A DNA stretch of 64,000 nucleotides from Butyricicoccus sp. Marseille-Q5471 (GCF_951230135.1 NZ_CATNVC010000005.1:100667-164666), one strand, 5' to 3'. Counted from the stretch's first letter, positions 35,927 through 45,779 are shown. A program made the numbers and translations. Notes: a model not told the origin generated them from the letters alone.

Positions 35927-37054
35927 TCACACCACCGAACTTTTCGCAATCGTGATGGGGTAATTTTCGTGTCCCATCATGGTGCGGCCGTCGCGCACGG
36001 TCACGCCGCGGTCGGTAATCACGTGCCGCAGCGATGCGCCGGACAGAATGCGGCCGCCCTGCATGATGATGCAGTCCTGCACGTCCGCGCCCTCCTCGAT
36101 GCACACATCGCGGAAGAGAATGCTATTCTTGACCGTGCCCTCGATATGGCAGCCGTCTGCAATCAGGCAGTCCTCTACGTCGGCCTTGTCGCCGTAGTAA
36201 GCGGGCGCTTCGTCCTTGATACGGGTCAGAATCGGACGGGTGCGCAGGAAAACCTCGTCCCGCACATCCTTGTCGAGCATATCCATGTTCGATTCGAAGT
36301 AATCGAAGGTATCCTCAATCTTGACCGCATACTCGCCGAACAGGTAGCCCCCCACCGTGCCGTCCACCATTGCGCGGGTCAGCAGCTCGCGCTCAAAGTG
36401 GATGCAGTTATGGGTAACACAGTCGGACAGCAGGTGGATGAGGTACTGACGGCTCATCACGTACACGCCGAGCGCGACATGTTTGCACTTGCCCTCGTTG
36501 CTGTCTCCGACGCGGATATCAGTGGCTTCCTTCTTGCGATTGAGCTCCACATAGGTGGTAAACGGCGAGTCCTTGGTCTTTTTGGTGCAGACCATGGTCA
36601 AGTCACTGCCGCTTGAGATATGGCGCTCAATCACGTCGTCAAGCGGGATGTTGGCGACGATGTCGCCGTCCGCGATGACCACATAATCCGCACGGTTCTT
36701 CTGCAGAAAGTCCACCGCGCCCGCGAGTGCGTCAATCTTGCCGCGGTACTCGCCTGTGACAAGGGGCGAAGCCTTCTTGGAATAGGAGTACGGCGGCAGC
36801 ACCGTTACGCCTGAGTTCTTGCGGGACAAATCCCAATCCTTCGCGTTGCCGATATGGTCAATCAGCGACTGATACTTATCCTTCATCAGCACGCCGACCT
36901 TGTAAATGCCGGAGTTGACCATATTGCTCAGCATAAAGTCGATGATGCGGTAGCGTCCGCCCCACGGCACGGCAGCCACCGTGCGGTGATCGGTCAGCTC
37001 ACGCAAATCGTTATCGCTGTCAAACGCGATGATAATACCCAAAACGTTGTTCAT
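35927..37054 (-). CDS. glgD: Glucose-1-phosphate adenylyltransferase non-catalytic subunit GlgD
   Basis: 375 residues, homologous to GlgC but with changed active-site residues. The nucleotide loop region reads FDSDNDLRELTDHRTVAAVPWGGRYRIIDF where GlgC has [11 protein letters not shown]. The left-handed beta-helix at the C-terminus (ADVEDCLIADGCHIEG, NSILFRDVCIEEGA) is retained. In Firmicutes, GlgD partners with GlgC in a heteromer and raises its activity. The frame is open 72 codons upstream into glgC, but ATG at 37054, 14 bp after glgC, is the proper start. Confidence 0.93.
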   Translation of the reverse strand: MNNVLGIIIAFDSDNDLRELTDHRTVAAVPWGGRYRIIDFMLSNMVNSGIYKVGVLMKDKYQSLIDHIGNAKDWDLSRKNSGVTVLPPYSYSKKASPLVTGEYRGKIDALAGAVDFLQKNRADYVVIADGDIVANIPLDDVIERHISSGSDLTMVCTKKTKDSPFTTYVELNRKKEATDIRVGDSNEGKCKHVALGVYVMSRQYLIHLLSDCVTHNCIHFERELLTRAMVDGTVGGYLFGEYAVKIEDTFDYFESNMDMLDKDVRDEVFLRTRPILTRIKDEAPAYYGDKADVEDCLIADGCHIEGTVKNSILFRDVCIEEGADVQDCIIMQGGRILSGASLRHVITDRGVTVRDGRTMMGHENYPITIAKSSVV

Positions 37055-37067
37055 TCTCTCCGCCCCC

Positions 37068-38279
37068 TTAAATCTTGTCCGGCAGATCCTGGTCTGCCAT
37101 TTCCTTTGCGGCGAGTTTTGCGCCGCGGCCGATCCGCACGCCCGATGCGACGACGGATACGCCCCATTTGTCAACGTCCCCGTCGGTTGGGCAGCCGCCG
37201 ACAACGGCGTCTCTTGCAATAATGGCATTCTCCGCCACGATGGAGTAGCGCACGACCGCGCCTTGCTCAATCACCGCGCCCGGCATCAGGATGGAGTACT
37301 CCACCTTGGCGCCCTTGGCAACGCGCACGTCGGAGAACAGCACCGATTCCGCGACTTCGCCTGCGATTTCACAGCCCTCCGAAATCAGCGCGTGCTTGAT
37401 GACCGCGTCCTTGGTGGTAAAGTGCGGAGGCGCACCGTTGTTTCGTCCGTAAATCTTCCAGTTATCATCCGACAGGTTCAGGCCGGAGTTGGGCGACAGC
37501 AAATCCATGTTAGCCTCCCACAGGCTCTCGATGGTGCCGACATCCTTCCAGTAGCCGTCAAAACGGTAGGAAACCAGTTTCTCGCCCGCGCCCAGCATGG
37601 CGGGGATGATGTCCTTGCCGAAGTCGTTAGAGGACTTCTTGTTGCCTTCATCGTCAATCAGGTACTGGCGCAGCTTTTTCCAGCTGAATATGTAAATGCC
37701 CATCGATGCGAGGGTGGATTTGGGATTCTTGGGTTTTTCCTCGAACTCATAAATCGTTCCATCCGGATTGCAGTTCATGATGCCGAAGCGCGAAGCCTCT
37801 GCCAGCGGCACGTCAAGCACGGCGATGGTCGCGTCCGCACCCGTTTTCTTGTGCTGTTTGAGCATGGTGTTGTAGTTCATCTTGTAAATATGGTCGCCCG
37901 ACAGGATGAGCACGTATTCGGGATCGTACTCGTCCAGGAACTGAATGTTCTGGTAAATGGCGTTTGCCGTGCCCTTATACCACTCGGACGCCTTGCCCTT
38001 CTGATAAGGCGGCAGGATGTACACGCCGCCGCGCAGGCGGTCCAAGTCCCACGTCTGGCCCGCGCCGACATAGGCGTTGAGTGCATGGGGCTCATACTGG
38101 GTCAGCACGCCCACAGTGTCAATGCCCGAGTTGGTGCAGTTGGACAGCGGGAAGTCGATGATACGGTATTTTCCGCCAAAGGGGACGGCCGGCTTGGCGA
38201 CGTTGGTCGTCAGCACATACAGGCGGCTGCCTTGTCCGCCTGCGAGAAGCATGGCCACACATTCTTTTTTCCGATACAT
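37068..38279 (-). CDS. glgC: Glucose-1-phosphate adenylyltransferase catalytic subunit GlgC
   Basis: Makes ADP-glucose from ATP and glucose 1-phosphate, the controlled step of glycogen synthesis. 403 residues. The N-terminal nucleotide loop is [15 protein letters not shown], followed by [19 protein letters not shown]. The metal Asp lies in [13 protein letters not shown], the sugar-phosphate site in FEEKP, and a C-terminal beta-helix follows. It is encoded directly before glgD, fitting a GlgC-GlgD heteromer. Start ATG follows AAAGGAGAG. Confidence 0.97.
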   Translation of the reverse strand: MYRKKECVAMLLAGGQGSRLYVLTTNVAKPAVPFGGKYRIIDFPLSNCTNSGIDTVGVLTQYEPHALNAYVGAGQTWDLDRLRGGVYILPPYQKGKASEWYKGTANAIYQNIQFLDEYDPEYVLILSGDHIYKMNYNTMLKQHKKTGADATIAVLDVPLAEASRFGIMNCNPDGTIYEFEEKPKNPKSTLASMGIYIFSWKKLRQYLIDDEGNKKSSNDFGKDIIPAMLGAGEKLVSYRFDGYWKDVGTIESLWEANMDLLSPNSGLNLSDDNWKIYGRNNGAPPHFTTKDAVIKHALISEGCEIAGEVAESVLFSDVRVAKGAKVEYSILMPGAVIEQGAVVRYSIVAENAIIARDAVVGGCPTDGDVDKWGVSVVASGVRIGRGAKLAAKEMADQDLPDKI

Positions 38280-38365
38280 TGATGTCTCTCCTTTTTATCG
38301 CATGATCTGCGTATCTGCTGTATTTACACCGATTGACGGTGTATCCCCATTCCCTTTTTGCGTAT

Positions 38366-40492
38366 TTAGTCCGCCTTGTCTGTCTTGTTGGGCGTTTTCG
38401 CAACCGCCTTGGTGCCGGTCTTGGCGAGCGCCTTCGTTCCGGTTTTCGCAACCGCCTTGGTGCCTGTTTTCATTACTGCCTTGGTCCCCGTTTTGACAAC
38501 CGCCTTTACGCCTGCCTTTACAATGCTTTTGGCCGATTGTCTGGGCTTTTTTGCAGTGGCCTGCTTGGCCGCTTCGAGCTCATCCTTGGTGCGGCGGCGC
38601 GGTTTGGCCTTTTCCTTGAAAAACAGCACGCCGAAACGCGGAATGCGAATGGCAATTGACTGATCCTGCCCATGCAGCGGTTTGGCTTCGGTTTTGACCT
38701 TGCCATTTATCAGGCCGCCGCCGCCGAACTCTGTTTTGTCCGAGGTGAAAATCTCCTCATATGTACCCGCAAACGGCACACCGATGCGGTATTGCTCCTG
38801 CTCCACCGGGGAAAAGTTGACCGCGACCACGATGTCCGATCCGTCCTTTGCCACGCGGCGAAAGGCGATGATGTTATTGTGGTTGTCTTCCGGCGAAATC
38901 CATTCAAAGCCGCGCCAGTCGGTATCCTGCTCCCACAGCTGCGGGGTCTCCAGATAAAAATGGTTGAGCGCCTTGACGTAGCTCTGCATCTGCTTGTGCG
39001 CCGGATAGTCCAGCAGCATCCAGTCCAGTCCGCGCTGGTAGGCCCACTCGGAAAACTGTCCGAACTCACCGCCCATGAAGAGCATTTTCTTGCCCGGATG
39101 CGCCGCCATATAGCCGTAAAGTGCGCGCAGGCCACCGAATTTGTTCTCATACGGCTCCGGCATTTTGTCGAGCAGCGACTTTTTGCCGTGCACTACCTCA
39201 TCATGTGAGAGCGGCAGAATGTAGTTTTCCGAAAAAGCGTACATGAACGAGAAAGTAATCTTGTCATGCATATCCTTACGGAAAAACGGGTCGGCCGAGC
39301 AGTAGCACAGCATATCGTTCATCCAACCCATGTTCCACTTGAAGTTGAAGCCCAAGCCGCCGTCGTACCCGGGTTTGGTAACCATGGGCCACGCGGTTGA
39401 CTCCTCCGCAATCATCATCACATCCGGATAGTCGGTCAGGATATTCTCATTGAGCAGGCGCAGGAAGTCAATCGCTTCCAGATTCTCGCGGCCGCCGTGA
39501 ATGTTCGGCCGCCATTCCCCCTGCCGGTTATAGTCCAGATACAGCATCGACGCGACCGCGTCAACGCGCAGACCGTCCATATGGAATTTCTCGATCCAAA
39601 ACATCGCCGAGGAGAACAGCAGGTTGCGTGTGGAAACCTTGCCGTAGTCGAACACGCGCGTGCCCCACTCCAGATGCTCCATCTTGAGCGGATCTGCGTA
39701 TTCGTATAAGTACGAGCCGTCAAACTCAACCAGACCGCAGCCGTCCTTCGGGAAGTGGGCTGGCACCCAATCCATGATGACGCCCAAGCCCGCCTGATGG
39801 CATTTGTCCACAAAGTACATCAAATCGTGCGGTGTGCCGTAGCGGCTGGTTGCGGCGAAGTAGCCGATTACCTGATATCCCCACGAACCGTCAAACGGAT
39901 ACTCGGTCAGCGGCATGCATTCGATGTGGGTATACCCCATTTCTTTGACATAGGGCACAAGCTCGTCCGCCAGCTGACGGTAGGAGTAGAAATTGCCATC
40001 CTCATGCAGCTTCCACGAGCCGAGGTGGCACTCGTAGATATTGACCGGATGGTCATACGGCAGATGCGTTTTACGCCAGTTCAGCCACGAAGCGTCGTTC
40101 CATTCGTAGCCTTCCACATCGAACACCTTGGAAGCATTGCCCGGCCGCGTCTCAGCGTGGAAACCATACGGGTCGCATTTATCAAACAGGTCGCCTGATT
40201 TTGCCCGCACACTATACTTATATGCGGCAAACTGCTGAACATGTGGAATAAATGCCTCCCAGATTCCCTGCTCGTCCCGCACCATGGGATCGGCCTCGCG
40301 GCTCCAGCCGTTGAACTCGCCCATGACCGATACCTCTTCGGCCTCCGGCGCGTAGACGCGGAACAGACATCCCTGCTCGCCTTCCTGTTCAAACGGATGT
40401 GCGCCCATGTATTCATAGGCGCGGCAGTCCTTGCCGGAGTAAAACAAGTCGCTCCGTTTATCAAGGTTCTGCGGTACCGATTTCTTCTTCAT
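38366..40492 (-). CDS. glgB: 1,4-alpha-glucan branching enzyme with Lys-rich repeat tail
   Basis: GH13 branching enzyme, 708 residues, that forms alpha-1,6 branches in glycogen. A CBM48-type domain ([19 protein letters not shown]) is followed by the barrel with [30 protein letters not shown] (nucleophile Asp), MMIAEES (Glu) and [12 protein letters not shown] (Asp). The family core ends near residue 625. The last 80 or so residues are basic and contain an eight-residue repeat of the form AKTGTKAV about five times, which ordinary GlgB lacks. It is the first gene of the glg operon. The start at 40492 follows GGGAGAG; a longer frame to 40570 lacks support. Confidence 0.95.
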   Translation of the reverse strand: MKKKSVPQNLDKRSDLFYSGKDCRAYEYMGAHPFEQEGEQGCLFRVYAPEAEEVSVMGEFNGWSREADPMVRDEQGIWEAFIPHVQQFAAYKYSVRAKSGDLFDKCDPYGFHAETRPGNASKVFDVEGYEWNDASWLNWRKTHLPYDHPVNIYECHLGSWKLHEDGNFYSYRQLADELVPYVKEMGYTHIECMPLTEYPFDGSWGYQVIGYFAATSRYGTPHDLMYFVDKCHQAGLGVIMDWVPAHFPKDGCGLVEFDGSYLYEYADPLKMEHLEWGTRVFDYGKVSTRNLLFSSAMFWIEKFHMDGLRVDAVASMLYLDYNRQGEWRPNIHGGRENLEAIDFLRLLNENILTDYPDVMMIAEESTAWPMVTKPGYDGGLGFNFKWNMGWMNDMLCYCSADPFFRKDMHDKITFSFMYAFSENYILPLSHDEVVHGKKSLLDKMPEPYENKFGGLRALYGYMAAHPGKKMLFMGGEFGQFSEWAYQRGLDWMLLDYPAHKQMQSYVKALNHFYLETPQLWEQDTDWRGFEWISPEDNHNNIIAFRRVAKDGSDIVVAVNFSPVEQEQYRIGVPFAGTYEEIFTSDKTEFGGGGLINGKVKTEAKPLHGQDQSIAIRIPRFGVLFFKEKAKPRRRTKDELEAAKQATAKKPRQSAKSIVKAGVKAVVKTGTKAVMKTGTKAVAKTGTKALAKTGTKAVAKTPNKTDKAD
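38399..38518 (-). repeat. Five 24-bp tandem repeats encoding the GlgB tail
   Basis: Five imperfect 24-bp units each encode (V/M/A)KTGTKA(V/L) or a variant. The units differ mainly at third codon positions, so the peptide repeat is kept while the DNA drifts. Confidence 0.85.
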
Positions 40493-40534
40493 GATGCAAT
40501 CTCTCCCTTTTTGGTTCCCAAAAATATCTTTTTC

Positions 40535-40556
40535 CAAAATATTACCAAATATTTTG
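40535..40556 (-). promoter_or_regulatory. Palindrome in the glg operon leader
   Basis: CAAAATATT-ACCA-AATATTTTG: 9-bp perfect arms around 4 bp, in an AT-rich leader between promoter and glgB. It may be an operator or an RNA hairpin. Confidence 0.55.
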
Positions 40557-40604
40557 TATCTTTCGCACATTTTTGGTCAGATGTGTGTCACTTTAGTTGG
40601 ATAT

Positions 40605-40633
40605 AGTATACATCATAAAAAGGAAAAAGTCCA
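40605..40633 (-). promoter_or_regulatory. Promoter of the glgBCDAP operon
   Basis: TGGACT (40628-40633), 17 bp, TATACT (40605-40610) on the minus strand. The -35 element lies inside the arm of the cinA terminator. Confidence 0.6.
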
Positions 40634-40664
40634 GTAATTTTACACAATTACCGGACTTTTTTTA
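40624..40664 (-). terminator. Terminator downstream of cinA
   Basis: AGTCCAGTAATT and AATTACCGGACT form a 12-bp stem with one mismatch, with A and T tracts on both sides. cinA ends about 120 bp upstream on the minus strand. Positions 40665-40781 show nothing else. Confidence 0.75.
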
Positions 40665-40781
40665 CAGAAAATTTGTTGTGTTTCCACAGGTTTTATTGAG
40701 AAATGTCGGAAAATAACGAATTTGACCACTGCATATCGTATATCGCTATCCGCCATTACACAACGAAAACGCTTGCGTCCT

Positions 40782-42011
40782 TCACAGGAAATTTCGACGA
40801 ATCAGATCAAGCGCTGTCGACGCCGCCTGCATACGAACGCGGTCGCGTCCCAAAGAGGAGTTCATTTTGCGCGTGTGGCAGACGCCGTCCTTGCAGACGC
40901 TGACATAAACCAGACCGACCGGCTTTTCCTCCGTGCCGCCGCCCGGGCCTGCAATGCCCGTGATGCCCACGCCTACGTCCGCGCCCAGTACGCGTGCCAC
41001 GCCCAGCGCCATCTGCTCCGCGACCTCGGCGCTGACCGCGCCGACGGTATCCAGCGTTTCCTTCTGCACACCGAGCACGCCCATCTTGACATCGTTGGAA
41101 TAGGAGCACACGCCGCCCTTGTAATAATCCGAAGCGCCGGCCAGATCGGTAATGCGCTTGGACAGCAGGCCGCCCGTGCAGCTTTCCGCAACCGCAAGGG
41201 TAAGGCCGTGCGCGCGCAGACCGTCACCTACCACCTGCTCGAGCGAGTCCACGTCGATGCCGTAGACATACTCGCCCAGAATCTCGGCCACTTCCGCAAC
41301 AACCGGCGCGAGCATCGCTTCGGCCTCGGCCGTTGTATCCGCCTTGGCTGTGATGCGTGCGAAGCACTCCGAGGTGCGCGCATAGGGCGCAATCGTGGGG
41401 TTTTGCATTTCGGCCATCTTGTCGTGCAGGATGTTTTCCATATTGCTCTCGCCCAGACCGAACACGCGGATATTGTGCGACACGATGCAGCCGCCTGCGA
41501 GCGGATACAGATACGGCATCGCACGCTCCTTCCACATCGGGTTGCACTCACGCGGAGGGCCGGGCAGCATGAGCACATGCTTGCCGTCCGCCTCGAAGGC
41601 GCAGCCGGGTGCGGTGCCCCAGTCGTTGGTGAACACGGTGCAGCCCTCGGGCAGCCACGCCTGCTTGACGTTGTTCGGCGTCATTTCACGGCCAATCTGG
41701 TTGAAAAAGTCAACCAAACGGTCGTAGGATGGCTGATGCAGCTCCATTTTCTTGCCGAAAACAGCCGCCAGCGTTTCCTTAGTCAGGTCGTCAAGCGTTG
41801 GGCCGAGACCGCCTGTCGTGACGATGATATCGGCACGTTCCTTGGCTTCCTCGATGACGCGGCGCAGGCGATCCGGATTGTCGCCCACTACGGTTTGGTA
41901 AAATACATTAATGCCCAGTTCGCTCAGGCCCTGCGAGATCAGCTGCGCATCGGTATTGACGATTTCGCCCAGCAGGATTTCCGTGCCGACGGCGATCAGT
42001 TCTGCGTTCAT
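40782..42011 (-). CDS. cinA: CinA family protein (molybdopterin-binding / nicotinamide-nucleotide amidase)
   Basis: 409 residues in two domains. The N-terminal MoCF-like domain (MNAELIAVGTEILLGEIVNTDAQ, TTGGLGPTLDD, LPGPPRE) has been linked to ADP-ribose pyrophosphatase activity. The C-terminal CinA domain (LTLAVAESCTGGLLSKRITDLAGAS, GITGIAGPGGGTEEKPVGLVY) is the NMN deamidase/amidase type with the catalytic Ser in ESCTGG. In streptococci cinA is competence-linked, but no recA or competence gene is adjacent here. It appears to be transcribed alone. Confidence 0.93.
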   Translation of the reverse strand: MNAELIAVGTEILLGEIVNTDAQLISQGLSELGINVFYQTVVGDNPDRLRRVIEEAKERADIIVTTGGLGPTLDDLTKETLAAVFGKKMELHQPSYDRLVDFFNQIGREMTPNNVKQAWLPEGCTVFTNDWGTAPGCAFEADGKHVLMLPGPPRECNPMWKERAMPYLYPLAGGCIVSHNIRVFGLGESNMENILHDKMAEMQNPTIAPYARTSECFARITAKADTTAEAEAMLAPVVAEVAEILGEYVYGIDVDSLEQVVGDGLRAHGLTLAVAESCTGGLLSKRITDLAGASDYYKGGVCSYSNDVKMGVLGVQKETLDTVGAVSAEVAEQMALGVARVLGADVGVGITGIAGPGGGTEEKPVGLVYVSVCKDGVCHTRKMNSSLGRDRVRMQAASTALDLIRRNFL

Positions 42012-42128
42012 GGCGCACTCCTTCTATCTGCAATGATGTTTCTCTTTTTAGCATAGCAAAGTTCTTCCAGATTTTCAACCAAAAGTATCCAGAATATTAT
42101 CTAATTTTTGATTTCCTGTTGGTGTGTT

Positions 42129-43295
42129 TTATGGCAGGTGTACAATCTCGACGCCGGCAACGGCCTGCTCGACCAGTGCGTCCACGTCCAGATGGCTCTC
42201 TGCCTCAAGAATCTTTGGCATCTTGGGCTTGGTGTTCGGATGCTTGGGGGTGAATACCGTACAGCAGTCCTCATAGGGCAGGATAGAGGTCTCAAAGGTA
42301 TCGATTTTGCGTGCGATGGTGACGATTTCCTCCTTATCCATGCCGATGCACGGACGGAATACCGGCAGTTCGCACACCGCGCCCGTAACCGCCATCGCCG
42401 GCATGGTCTGCGACGCGACCTGACCGAGTGACTCGCCCGTAATCAGACCACCGCAGCCATAGTCCGCCGCGACCCGCTCGGCAATGCGCATCATAAAGCG
42501 GCGCATGACAAGCGTGAACAGCTCCTCATGGCAGTTGTCACGGATGGCCTCCTGAATCTGGGTAAAGGGTACAACCATAACGCTCATGCGGCCGCACCAC
42601 GCGGTCAGCTTGCGTGCCAGCTCAAACACCTTTTCCTTGGCGCGCTCGGAGGTGTAGGGATAGCTGAAAAAGTGGATGCCGACCAGCTCCAGACCGCGCT
42701 TTGCCATCATCCAGCCCGCAACGGGAGAGTCGATGCCGCCCGAAAGCAGCAGACCGGCGCGTCCGTTCGAGCCGATGGGCATGCCGCCCGCGCCTGCCTC
42801 GGGACCCGGATGGACGAAGGCGTAGGTTTCGCGTACCTCAACGTGCACAATCAGGTCGGGGGTGTGCATGTCGGGACGCACGTTCGGGAACCGGTCAGCC
42901 AGCTCGCCGCCTACGTGCTGCGAAATTTCAGTCGAGGTCATGGGGAATTTCTTGTCGCCGCGCTTGGACTCGACCTTGAACGAGCGCGCCGCGGCAAAGC
43001 GGTTGCCCAGATAGGCAGCCGCGGTGTCGATGATGCTTTCAAGCGTCTTTTCACACACCGCTGCGCGGCTGATAGTCGCAATGCCGAACACGTGGCGCGC
43101 GCAGTCCATAACGGCTTCCTTGTCGGCCTCTTCGGGCACTTCGACGTAGATTACCGACTGACGCATCGAGATATTGCAGTCTGCCACATGCTTCATCCGG
43201 CGCTTGAGGTTGCCGAGCAGGCGATCCTCAAAGGTTTTGCGGTTGAGGCCCTTGAGCACAATCTCGCCGCATTTGAGCAATAATACTTCTTTCAT
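42129..43295 (-). CDS. thiI: tRNA 4-thiouridine synthase ThiI
   Basis: Sulfurtransferase of 388 residues that makes s4U8 in tRNA and may supply sulfur for thiazole. An N-terminal ferredoxin-like/THUMP domain (about 50-165) precedes the PP-loop pyrophosphatase motif LLLSGGIDSPVAGWMM. The E. coli-type C-terminal rhodanese domain is absent, as in most Firmicutes, so sulfur must come directly from a partner cysteine desulfurase. One is encoded 0.8 kb upstream in the same direction. Confidence 0.95.
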   Translation of the reverse strand: MKEVLLLKCGEIVLKGLNRKTFEDRLLGNLKRRMKHVADCNISMRQSVIYVEVPEEADKEAVMDCARHVFGIATISRAAVCEKTLESIIDTAAAYLGNRFAAARSFKVESKRGDKKFPMTSTEISQHVGGELADRFPNVRPDMHTPDLIVHVEVRETYAFVHPGPEAGAGGMPIGSNGRAGLLLSGGIDSPVAGWMMAKRGLELVGIHFFSYPYTSERAKEKVFELARKLTAWCGRMSVMVVPFTQIQEAIRDNCHEELFTLVMRRFMMRIAERVAADYGCGGLITGESLGQVASQTMPAMAVTGAVCELPVFRPCIGMDKEEIVTIARKIDTFETSILPYEDCCTVFTPKHPNTKPKMPKILEAESHLDVDALVEQAVAGVEIVHLP

Positions 43296-43310
43296 AAAAA
43301 CTCCTTTATT

Positions 43311-44036
43311 TTACACAGCAGGCACGGTTTCGTCCTGCCTTTGTTCAATTTCCACGCTGCCCTGCGCAACAGACACGGCAACGCACCATCGTGCGCCGTC
43401 CCTGTGCGCGAGAAAGCCGTAAAAGCCGAGCGGGTCGGTTTTTCCGGACAGGTCATACGAAATATGCTCGCCGGTCGATAAATACCCCTCCGAGCTTATC
43501 ACGTGTTTATCCACCGGAAATCGCCTGCGCGCGGTGTATCCCCGCTGCGAGAGCATGGCTTCGGCCTGCCCGACCGTGACCGGTCTTATCACCAGCAGAA
43601 ACACGCCGACAGTGGCCAGCACCAGTCCGAACAGAAGGCCAAGTGCAATCGGGCCATTCCGCCACCCCCGCCAACGCGGCAAGGAAAGCAAGGAAGCGTA
43701 CAGCGCCATCACCGCCCATGCCCACACGAGCACACGGTACGGCTCTGTCACCAGCACCCAAATGCCGCAAACAGCAATCACAATGCAGAGCAGGGTGTAC
43801 AGCCGAGCAGCAAGGCTGCCCCGGCTGCGCGGGGTATGCAGCTCGTTTTGCTCACGCATTCCTATGGTTACTGCCAGAACCGGCGGCAGCAGAATCAGCA
43901 TCCACAGGAGCTGTTTGTCATCCCGCAGCAGCAGACCGCCGTACACCTTGTAATGGAGCAGATACAGCGCCGCGCTCATCACTGCCCACATTACACCCGC
44001 AAACGCATACTGCCAGTTCGGATAGGCCTTCTCCAT
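43311..44036 (-). CDS. Membrane protein of unknown function
   Basis: 241 residues. I do not recognise a family. The N-terminal 160 residues hold about five or six hydrophobic helices, including VLAVTIGM, LLCIVIAVCGIWVLV and LGLLFGLVLATVGVFLLVI. They are followed by a soluble domain of about 80 residues (from VGQAEAMLSQRGYTA to the end) with several aromatic/Gly positions. It lies between a cysteine desulfurase gene (19 bp upstream) and thiI (15 bp downstream), so it is co-transcribed with sulfur-transfer genes. Start ATG at 44036 is preferred over the longer frame, which overlaps the desulfurase gene. Confidence 0.7.
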   Translation of the reverse strand: MEKAYPNWQYAFAGVMWAVMSAALYLLHYKVYGGLLLRDDKQLLWMLILLPPVLAVTIGMREQNELHTPRSRGSLAARLYTLLCIVIAVCGIWVLVTEPYRVLVWAWAVMALYASLLSLPRWRGWRNGPIALGLLFGLVLATVGVFLLVIRPVTVGQAEAMLSQRGYTARRRFPVDKHVISSEGYLSTGEHISYDLSGKTDPLGFYGFLAHRDGARWCVAVSVAQGSVEIEQRQDETVPAV

Positions 44037-44055
44037 CTCTATCCCGCCTTTCGGT

Positions 44056-45183
44056 TCATCGGCGCAGCATTTTCGCGCCTTTCTCGATTGCGGCAATCAG
44101 CGCATCGACATCCTCTTCGGTGTTGAACGGCGCAAACGATACGCGCAGCGCGGTATCGGTGCGATCCTTGCCCAGACCGAGCGCACGGAGCACCTCGCTC
44201 TGCTTGCCCTTTGAGCAGGCCGAGCCGGAGGAAACATATACCTCGTCAGACTCCAACACGCGCAGCATGACCTCGCTCTTGCAGCCCGCGACGGAGAAAT
44301 TCTGCACATGCGGGATGTCGCTCTCGCCGTTAAAGGCGGCATAGGGCAGTTTTTCCGCAACCTGCTCCCGCAGATAGGCAGCAAGACCGCGCACCTGCGT
44401 GAGATCGTCCGCAAATCCCGCCTGCCGCATTTCGCACGCCTTAGCGAAGGCCGCAATATTCGGCATCGGCTCGGTGCCCGGTCGCAGGCCGCGCTCCTGT
44501 CCTCCGCCCGTCATCAGCGGCGGCAGACGCAGCCCCTTCTTCATATAGAGTGCACCAATGCCCTTAGGTGCGCCGATTTTATGACCGGACACGCTCATCA
44601 GGTCACAGCTCCACTTTTTCGGCTCAAGCGGCACGCGGAACAGACCCTGTACTGCATCGATGTGGAACAGTGCCTTAGGGCAGGCCACCTTGAGCCGCCG
44701 CCCCAGCTCCGCTACCGGCTGCACCGTGCCGATTTCGTTGTTCACCAGCTGACAGGAAAGCAGCACGGTGTCCTCAGTGAGCGCTTCGGAAAGCGCGTCG
44801 GGCGTGATGTGTCCGGTCGCGTCAGGCTTTAAAAACACGACGGTAAAACCGTCCTGCTCAAGCGCCTTGGCGGTGTTGATCGTTGCGGCGTGCTCGATTG
44901 CGGTCGTAATGATGCGGCCCTTTTTGTGGCGGTTCAGGTGCGCCGCGCCGCGCAGAGAGAGGTTTGTGCTCTCCGTGCCGCACGAGGTGAAGGTAATTTC
45001 CTCCGCCGTGCAGCCGAGCGCACCGGCAACCGTTTTGCGGCTGTTTTCAAGCACGCGCGAGGCCTCGATGCCCAGTTTATGCAGCGAAGAGGGATTTCCG
45101 AACTCCTCGCACATCACACGCGCGGCCTCGGCTGCGGCCTCCGGCAGCACAGGCGTAGTCGCGGCATTGTCCAGATAATGCAT
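44056..45183 (-). CDS. Cysteine desulfurase (NifS/IscS family)
   Basis: PLP enzyme of 375 residues that takes sulfur from cysteine as a persulfide. Visible are LDNAATTP at the N-terminus, ATAIEH-type H97, PLP-Lys202 in SVSGHKIGAPKG, RPGTEP, and the catalytic Cys323 in SSGSACSKGK. The close neighbour thiI suggests that it loads ThiI (NifZ-like role) rather than Fe-S assembly; no IscU or SufU is nearby. The longer frame upstream covers its own promoter, so the ATG at 45183 after AGGAG is used. Confidence 0.93.
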   Translation of the reverse strand: MHYLDNAATTPVLPEAAAEAARVMCEEFGNPSSLHKLGIEASRVLENSRKTVAGALGCTAEEITFTSCGTESTNLSLRGAAHLNRHKKGRIITTAIEHAATINTAKALEQDGFTVVFLKPDATGHITPDALSEALTEDTVLLSCQLVNNEIGTVQPVAELGRRLKVACPKALFHIDAVQGLFRVPLEPKKWSCDLMSVSGHKIGAPKGIGALYMKKGLRLPPLMTGGGQERGLRPGTEPMPNIAAFAKACEMRQAGFADDLTQVRGLAAYLREQVAEKLPYAAFNGESDIPHVQNFSVAGCKSEVMLRVLESDEVYVSSGSACSKGKQSEVLRALGLGKDRTDTALRVSFAPFNTEEDVDALIAAIEKGAKMLRR

Positions 45184-45218
45184 GGTTTTGGCTCCTAAAT
45201 TTAAATTTCTCGTACCTT

Positions 45219-45779
45219 TTATTGTACAACAGCCGTCCACGCATGACAAGTCTTTTCATAGCCACCCTTTTCAAGGTAAAAGCTCAAATGATCGCGCAGT
45301 TCGCCGTTCCAGAGCCGCTCGGCGTGGTGAATCGTGCCCTCGCACTGAAAGCCGCACTTTTCAAGCACCCGCCGCGACCGGTCGTTATCCGGATAGCAAG
45401 TGGCCGAAATCAGCTCCAGTCCCATTTCATAAAATCCGGCGTTCAGCACCGCCTCCGCGGCCTCGGACATATAGCCCTGTCCCCAGTACTGCATGCCAAG
45501 CGCATAGCCCAGCATACGCACGGCTTCGTCCTCTCGCTTGGGGTCGTGAATGATGCCCACCGAGCCCATCAGCCGCTTATCCGATGCGCGTTCAATCGCC
45601 CACACGGTCGGCTGGTTCAAAAACATGATATGCAGAATATCGTCCGATTCAGCCACACTCTCATGCGGCTTCCAGCCCGCGTTCAGACCGACTTCCAAAT
45701 CCTTAGAATAATCGTAAATCGCCTGCGCGTCGTCCTCCCGAAAGGGACGCAGAATCAGCCGCTTGGTGAGTAACGTCAT
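45219..45779 (-). CDS. GNAT family N-acetyltransferase (RimJ/RimL type)
   Basis: 186 residues. The start RLILRPFREDDAQAIYDYSKD and the acetyl-CoA loop YALGMQYWGQGYMSEAAEAVLNAGF, followed by NDRSRRVLEKCGFQCEGTI, are typical of RimJ/RimL-like acetyltransferases. These modify N-terminal amines of ribosomal proteins or small amines; the actual substrate is unknown. The downstream operon promoter is embedded in its last 10 codons. It is 117 bp after the Dus-family gene, with a terminator between them. Confidence 0.88.
   Translation of the reverse strand: MTLLTKRLILRPFREDDAQAIYDYSKDLEVGLNAGWKPHESVAESDDILHIMFLNQPTVWAIERASDKRLMGSVGIIHDPKREDEAVRMLGYALGMQYWGQGYMSEAAEAVLNAGFYEMGLELISATCYPDNDRSRRVLEKCGFQCEGTIHHAERLWNGELRDHLSFYLEKGGYEKTCHAWTAVVQ
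45221..45249 (-). promoter_or_regulatory. Promoter of the cysteine desulfurase-thiI operon
   Basis: TTGTCA (45244-45249), 17 bp, TACAAT (45221-45226) on the minus strand. It lies inside the last codons of the GNAT gene and touches its stop codon. Confidence 0.8.

Noticed and set aside
38399..38518. CRISPR-like array
   Set aside because: The repeats are contiguous, without spacers, in frame and inside glgB, so they encode a peptide repeat.
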